NCBI GenBank assembly: GCA_027604185.1
Contig: JADGKB010000182.1
Location: 1-19,759, forward strand
DNA: 19,759 nt
Reading direction: 5' to 3'
Source of the DNA: Boothiomyces macroporosus
Taxonomy: Eukaryota; Chytridiomycota; Chytridiomycetes; Rhizophydiales; Terramycetaceae
Shown: positions 17,402 through 19,759 of the stretch, one piece after another
Layout of the letters: each line of letters starts with the position of its first letter
Position numbering within the stretch: the stretch's first letter is position 1
Program-made: the position numbers and the translations under genes
The notes under the pieces: model-generated
Databases searched by the model: none
The model's input: the letters and a program-made list of their open reading frames with translations, nothing else
Told to the model about the DNA's origin: nothing

Positions 17402-18571
17402 TGTTGGACTGCAATTTTACTAATCATACATATTGTTTTTCAGTTTTATCTTAACCATTTCCAATAGACGTGATTGTATATCTCCCCTTTAAGCATTAAT
17501 TTAACTTATTGTGAATATTACTGTTCAAATTTTAATGTTGTGCTGTAAGGGTATTAGTACAAATAGGGGTACTAAACAGTTCAATCACGGGAATAAGCTC
17601 ATTTTACTCCTTCGAATGGATGTTTATTTTAGAACTTGACCAATTGACTCTCTTACCTGAATGTGGTAGTATATGTTGGTTGATGTACCCAGTCGTTTGA
17701 ATCTTTAAGATCATCGTTTTTGGTTAATCTACTATCCAAATTGGAAATTTTCACCATACTGTCTTTGGTGATCTCTATGATTACCCTACTATTGTAGGAA
17801 ACGTTCCCAATCTGACAGCCATTGTTTTACGGAAAGGCTACAATTATCCAATAATCGGTGATGTTATTCATGATCCTTATCATAGCAGTATAAACATATG
17901 GTAATAGTTGTTACTTTAAAGCGGAAATGCAAACGTGCAGTTAACGTGCGGCCGAATCTATCAATGTTTCGACGGTCCGTTGATCCGGCTGGTCTTGTAC
18001 GTCCAGAACAACCTGAGCAAAGATGGTCTTTTTCACTTCATTAAGGGGTTTGTTCACAAGACCAAAATAAAAGGCACGGCCACTAAAAGAAATAAGCTTT
18101 TGCGTATTTTCGATCCCTTTTGAAAGAACAATCCATATTCAGATGTATTCTCCTTGAAGAATGGTTTTACTGTTAGAAGTTTTCCCTTTGGCCGACTTTC
18201 AAGGTGATCTGTTGTCGCCCGCTCAACAGGTCATTTACCGCATTAGGTTAAGGGACAAGATAACATCACAAGAGCATTCCATATTGAATATAACTGTAAT
18301 TTAATTGCTGTTTGGTTGATCAAACATCAAAACGCGTAGTTCATGACTACCTATATCGTAAGGTTGAAACAAGCAGTCGGTGCATACAAAAGATTATTTT
18401 GACCGAATCCTTTCAGCTGGTAACTTTATCTACAACAACAGACAATCTTTTGTACAGCACGCTTTCATAAAGACGCTATGGTTACTTATGACCTCTTAGC
18501 GTTAGAAATTTGTGCCGAAGGTTGGTATAAATTATGAGCAATCTGATTATCTTTATACTACCTAGAAAGAA
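17402..18571. other. Gene-poor stretch between tRNA-His and lipase 2
   Basis: About 1.17 kb with no supported gene. A GC-richer segment at about 17935-18123 is open on both strands: 62 codons on plus, and about 65 codons on minus ending ...TVETLIDSAAR before TAA. The minus reading weakly resembles the LIDSGA active-site region of a retrotransposon protease. Neither has a convincing start or family. The last part must contain the lipase 2 promoter. Confidence 0.4.
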
Positions 18572-19497
18572 ATGTTTGCTTCTCTTCTTGTTGCTAGCGG
18601 TTTGTCTCTCCCAACCGCTGATGTTACATCCACCTTTCCTACCTTTGTCCAATACTCTGCTGCTGCATGTACATATTATCTTAACTGTAGATTGCAACCA
18701 AATTTGGACCTCTGGAGCATTTAACTGTGGTATTAGATGCAGTGGCAAACTTTCATCAACTCAAATTATTGTTGCAGCAAATGACAGTGCTACCACTGGT
18801 GCAGGATTCGTTGGCGTTAATCCAGACTTGCAAACTATTGTTATATCATTCCGAGGAACTTCCAATCCAACTGCGGATGGAGAAGATTTAGATTTCTTCA
18901 AGTCAAACGCAGACTTTCAATCTGCGAAACCTATCGACGTTCCAAATCCTGCAAATTCACCTTTGCCTACTTCTTTGCAAATTCACACTGGATTCAAAAA
19001 CACTTATGAAGGTGTCCGTCAAGCTATTCTCCCTGCCGCCGCTAATCTTGCTGCACAATATCCAAGCTACCAAATTGTCTTTACTGGACACTCACTTGGA
19101 GGAGCTTTGGCTGGATTGGCTGCTGTAGATTTCCAAAATGTATATGGCTATGATGATCGAATTTCCTTGTACACTTATGGTCAACCTCGAATTGGGGACA
19201 CAAACTGGGCAAGATATGTTGATGGTCTTTCAATTGCAAATCGCTTTTATAGGGTGGCAAGAGTTGGTGATCCAGGTATATAATCTTTTTAACATAGTTG
19301 TTCATTTACCATACAACTGGATGGGATTCCAACACTTTAGGCACCAATATGAAATCAATGATGATGGAACCACAACTGCTTGTTCAATTGATAGCAACTC
19401 TGGTGAAAGTTCTTCTTGCCTGAATGATGGCGGAGAATTCAATGTAGCAAGACACAGCGATTACTATGGATGGTTAAACGGACAATCAACTTGTTGA
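18572..19497 (+). CDS. Secreted class-3 triacylglycerol lipase, paralogue 2
   Basis: Three exons (18572-18668, 18691-19275, 19298-19497) with two 22-nt introns give 293 aa. Seen: a short hydrophobic signal region (MFASLLVASGLSLPTADVTS), YSAAAYC, FRGT, nucleophile Ser167 in GHSLGG, Asp226 in GDPVVHLP and His280 in RHSDYYGW. It is clearly a paralogue of the lipase at 14810-15736, on the opposite strand about 2.8 kb away, with long shared blocks (YQIVFTGHSLGGA, DRISLYTYGQPR, NDDG.TTAC). ATG at 18572 gives a protein that aligns with lipase 1 from the signal peptide on; an earlier in-frame start is not needed. The first intron splits the same Tyr codon (T|AT) as in lipase 1. The second splits the GDP-V codon and has no counterpart there. 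Confidence 0.93.
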
Positions 19498-19639
19498 AAA
19501 ATTCCAATAAACTAGATTTTTTGCAAAGCGTTTTGAGTAAATCAATGAAAAGTAACAATTGTTTTACTTTTATTTGCTGCTTGACTAGCAAATGAGATGA
19601 AATGTGTGGTTTTGAACTAAGGTCAAATGCAAATCATAT

Positions 19640-19759
19640 TCTACTGATACGATGAAACGCAGTGGTGGTTGATTGCTACCCGGATTGGGTAAAGCTGTAC
19701 AGTGTTGGTCACACCAATCTTAAAGAGCAGGTTTCATAATTTGTATTTTGGCCAGCAGC
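19640..19759 (-). CDS. Possible 3' end of a minus-strand gene, cut by the window edge
   Basis: From the right edge the minus strand is open for 15 codons (AAGQNTNYETCSLRL). A 20-nt GT-AG intron (19695-19714, GTGTGACC...GTACAG) then joins in phase 0 to LYPIRVAINHHCVSSYQ and a TAG at 19641-19643. Without splicing the frame meets TGA. The intron fits the size class of the window, but its TAA motif is missing and no family is recognised. It would converge with lipase 2, about 140 bp apart. Confidence 0.3.

Noticed and set aside
18534..18690. Lipase 2 read as one frame from 18534
   Set aside because: That frame gives a leucine-rich sequence unrelated to lipases. Starting at 18572 and removing the 22-nt intron gives a signal peptide and the YSAAAYC motif shared with lipase 1.
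1..19759. CRISPR arrays, bacterial operons or insertion sequences
   Set aside because: No spaced direct-repeat array, transposase or prokaryotic signals. Introns and tRNA structure show a eukaryotic nuclear genome.

Overview
This window looks like nuclear DNA from a compact genome of a flagellated, early-diverging fungus or a close relative. The reasons are a fungal-type NADPH oxidase without EF hands, an axonemal dynein light chain 1 (a flagellar gene absent from non-flagellated fungi), an Fmp32/DUF1640 mitochondrial protein, two secreted class-3 lipases of the fungal type, a PAN-domain mucin-like membrane protein and nuclear-type tRNA genes without encoded CCA. Placement in a particular phylum (chytrid, blastocladiomycete, sanchytrid, aphelid or Rozella-like) is not possible from the sequence alone.

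Layout, left to right. A possible partial or decayed reading frame lies at the left edge, with a 36-bp in-frame tandem repeat. Next is a minus-strand gene for a secreted or membrane PAN/mucin-like protein (299-1794), then a tRNA-Gly gene, a truncated Ty3/Gypsy-like gag remnant, a tRNA-Arg/tRNA-Thr pair, and a minus-strand ankyrin-repeat gene (3309-4505). After about 1 kb without genes comes a dense plus-strand run: NADPH oxidase (5493-7166), dynein light chain 1 (7271-7902), Fmp32-like (7933-8553) and exportin-5 (8643-12289). Exportin-5 ends 20 bp from the end of a convergent minus-strand run: F-actin capping protein beta (12310-13218), a leucine-rich-repeat protein (13294-14778) and lipase 1 (14810-15736). 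A 2.8-kb gene-poor stretch follows, holding two minus-strand tRNA pairs (Gly-Gly and His-Gln). Last are a second, plus-strand lipase paralogue (18572-19497) and a possible partial gene at the right edge.

The outstanding feature is intron size. I could join the broken reading frames of seven genes only by removing GT-AG introns, and all 23 of these are 19-22 nt long. Each joined product is divisible by three and matches its family in length and motifs (capping protein beta 275 aa, dynein light chain 1 190 aa, exportin-5 1160 aa, lipases 294 and 293 aa, NADPH oxidase 543 aa). No intron of normal fungal length was needed. Twenty of 23 start GTA, 18 of 23 end TAG, and 22 of 23 carry a TAA-centred branch-point-like motif near the 3' end. 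A second notable feature is that six of the seven tRNA genes sit in abutting pairs with spacers of only 5, 2 and 2 nt and no Pol III terminator between them.

The genes do not form one pathway. They are mostly housekeeping functions (nuclear export, actin capping, mitochondria, flagellum) together with secretion and surface functions (lipases, PAN protein) and reactive-oxygen production (NADPH oxidase).
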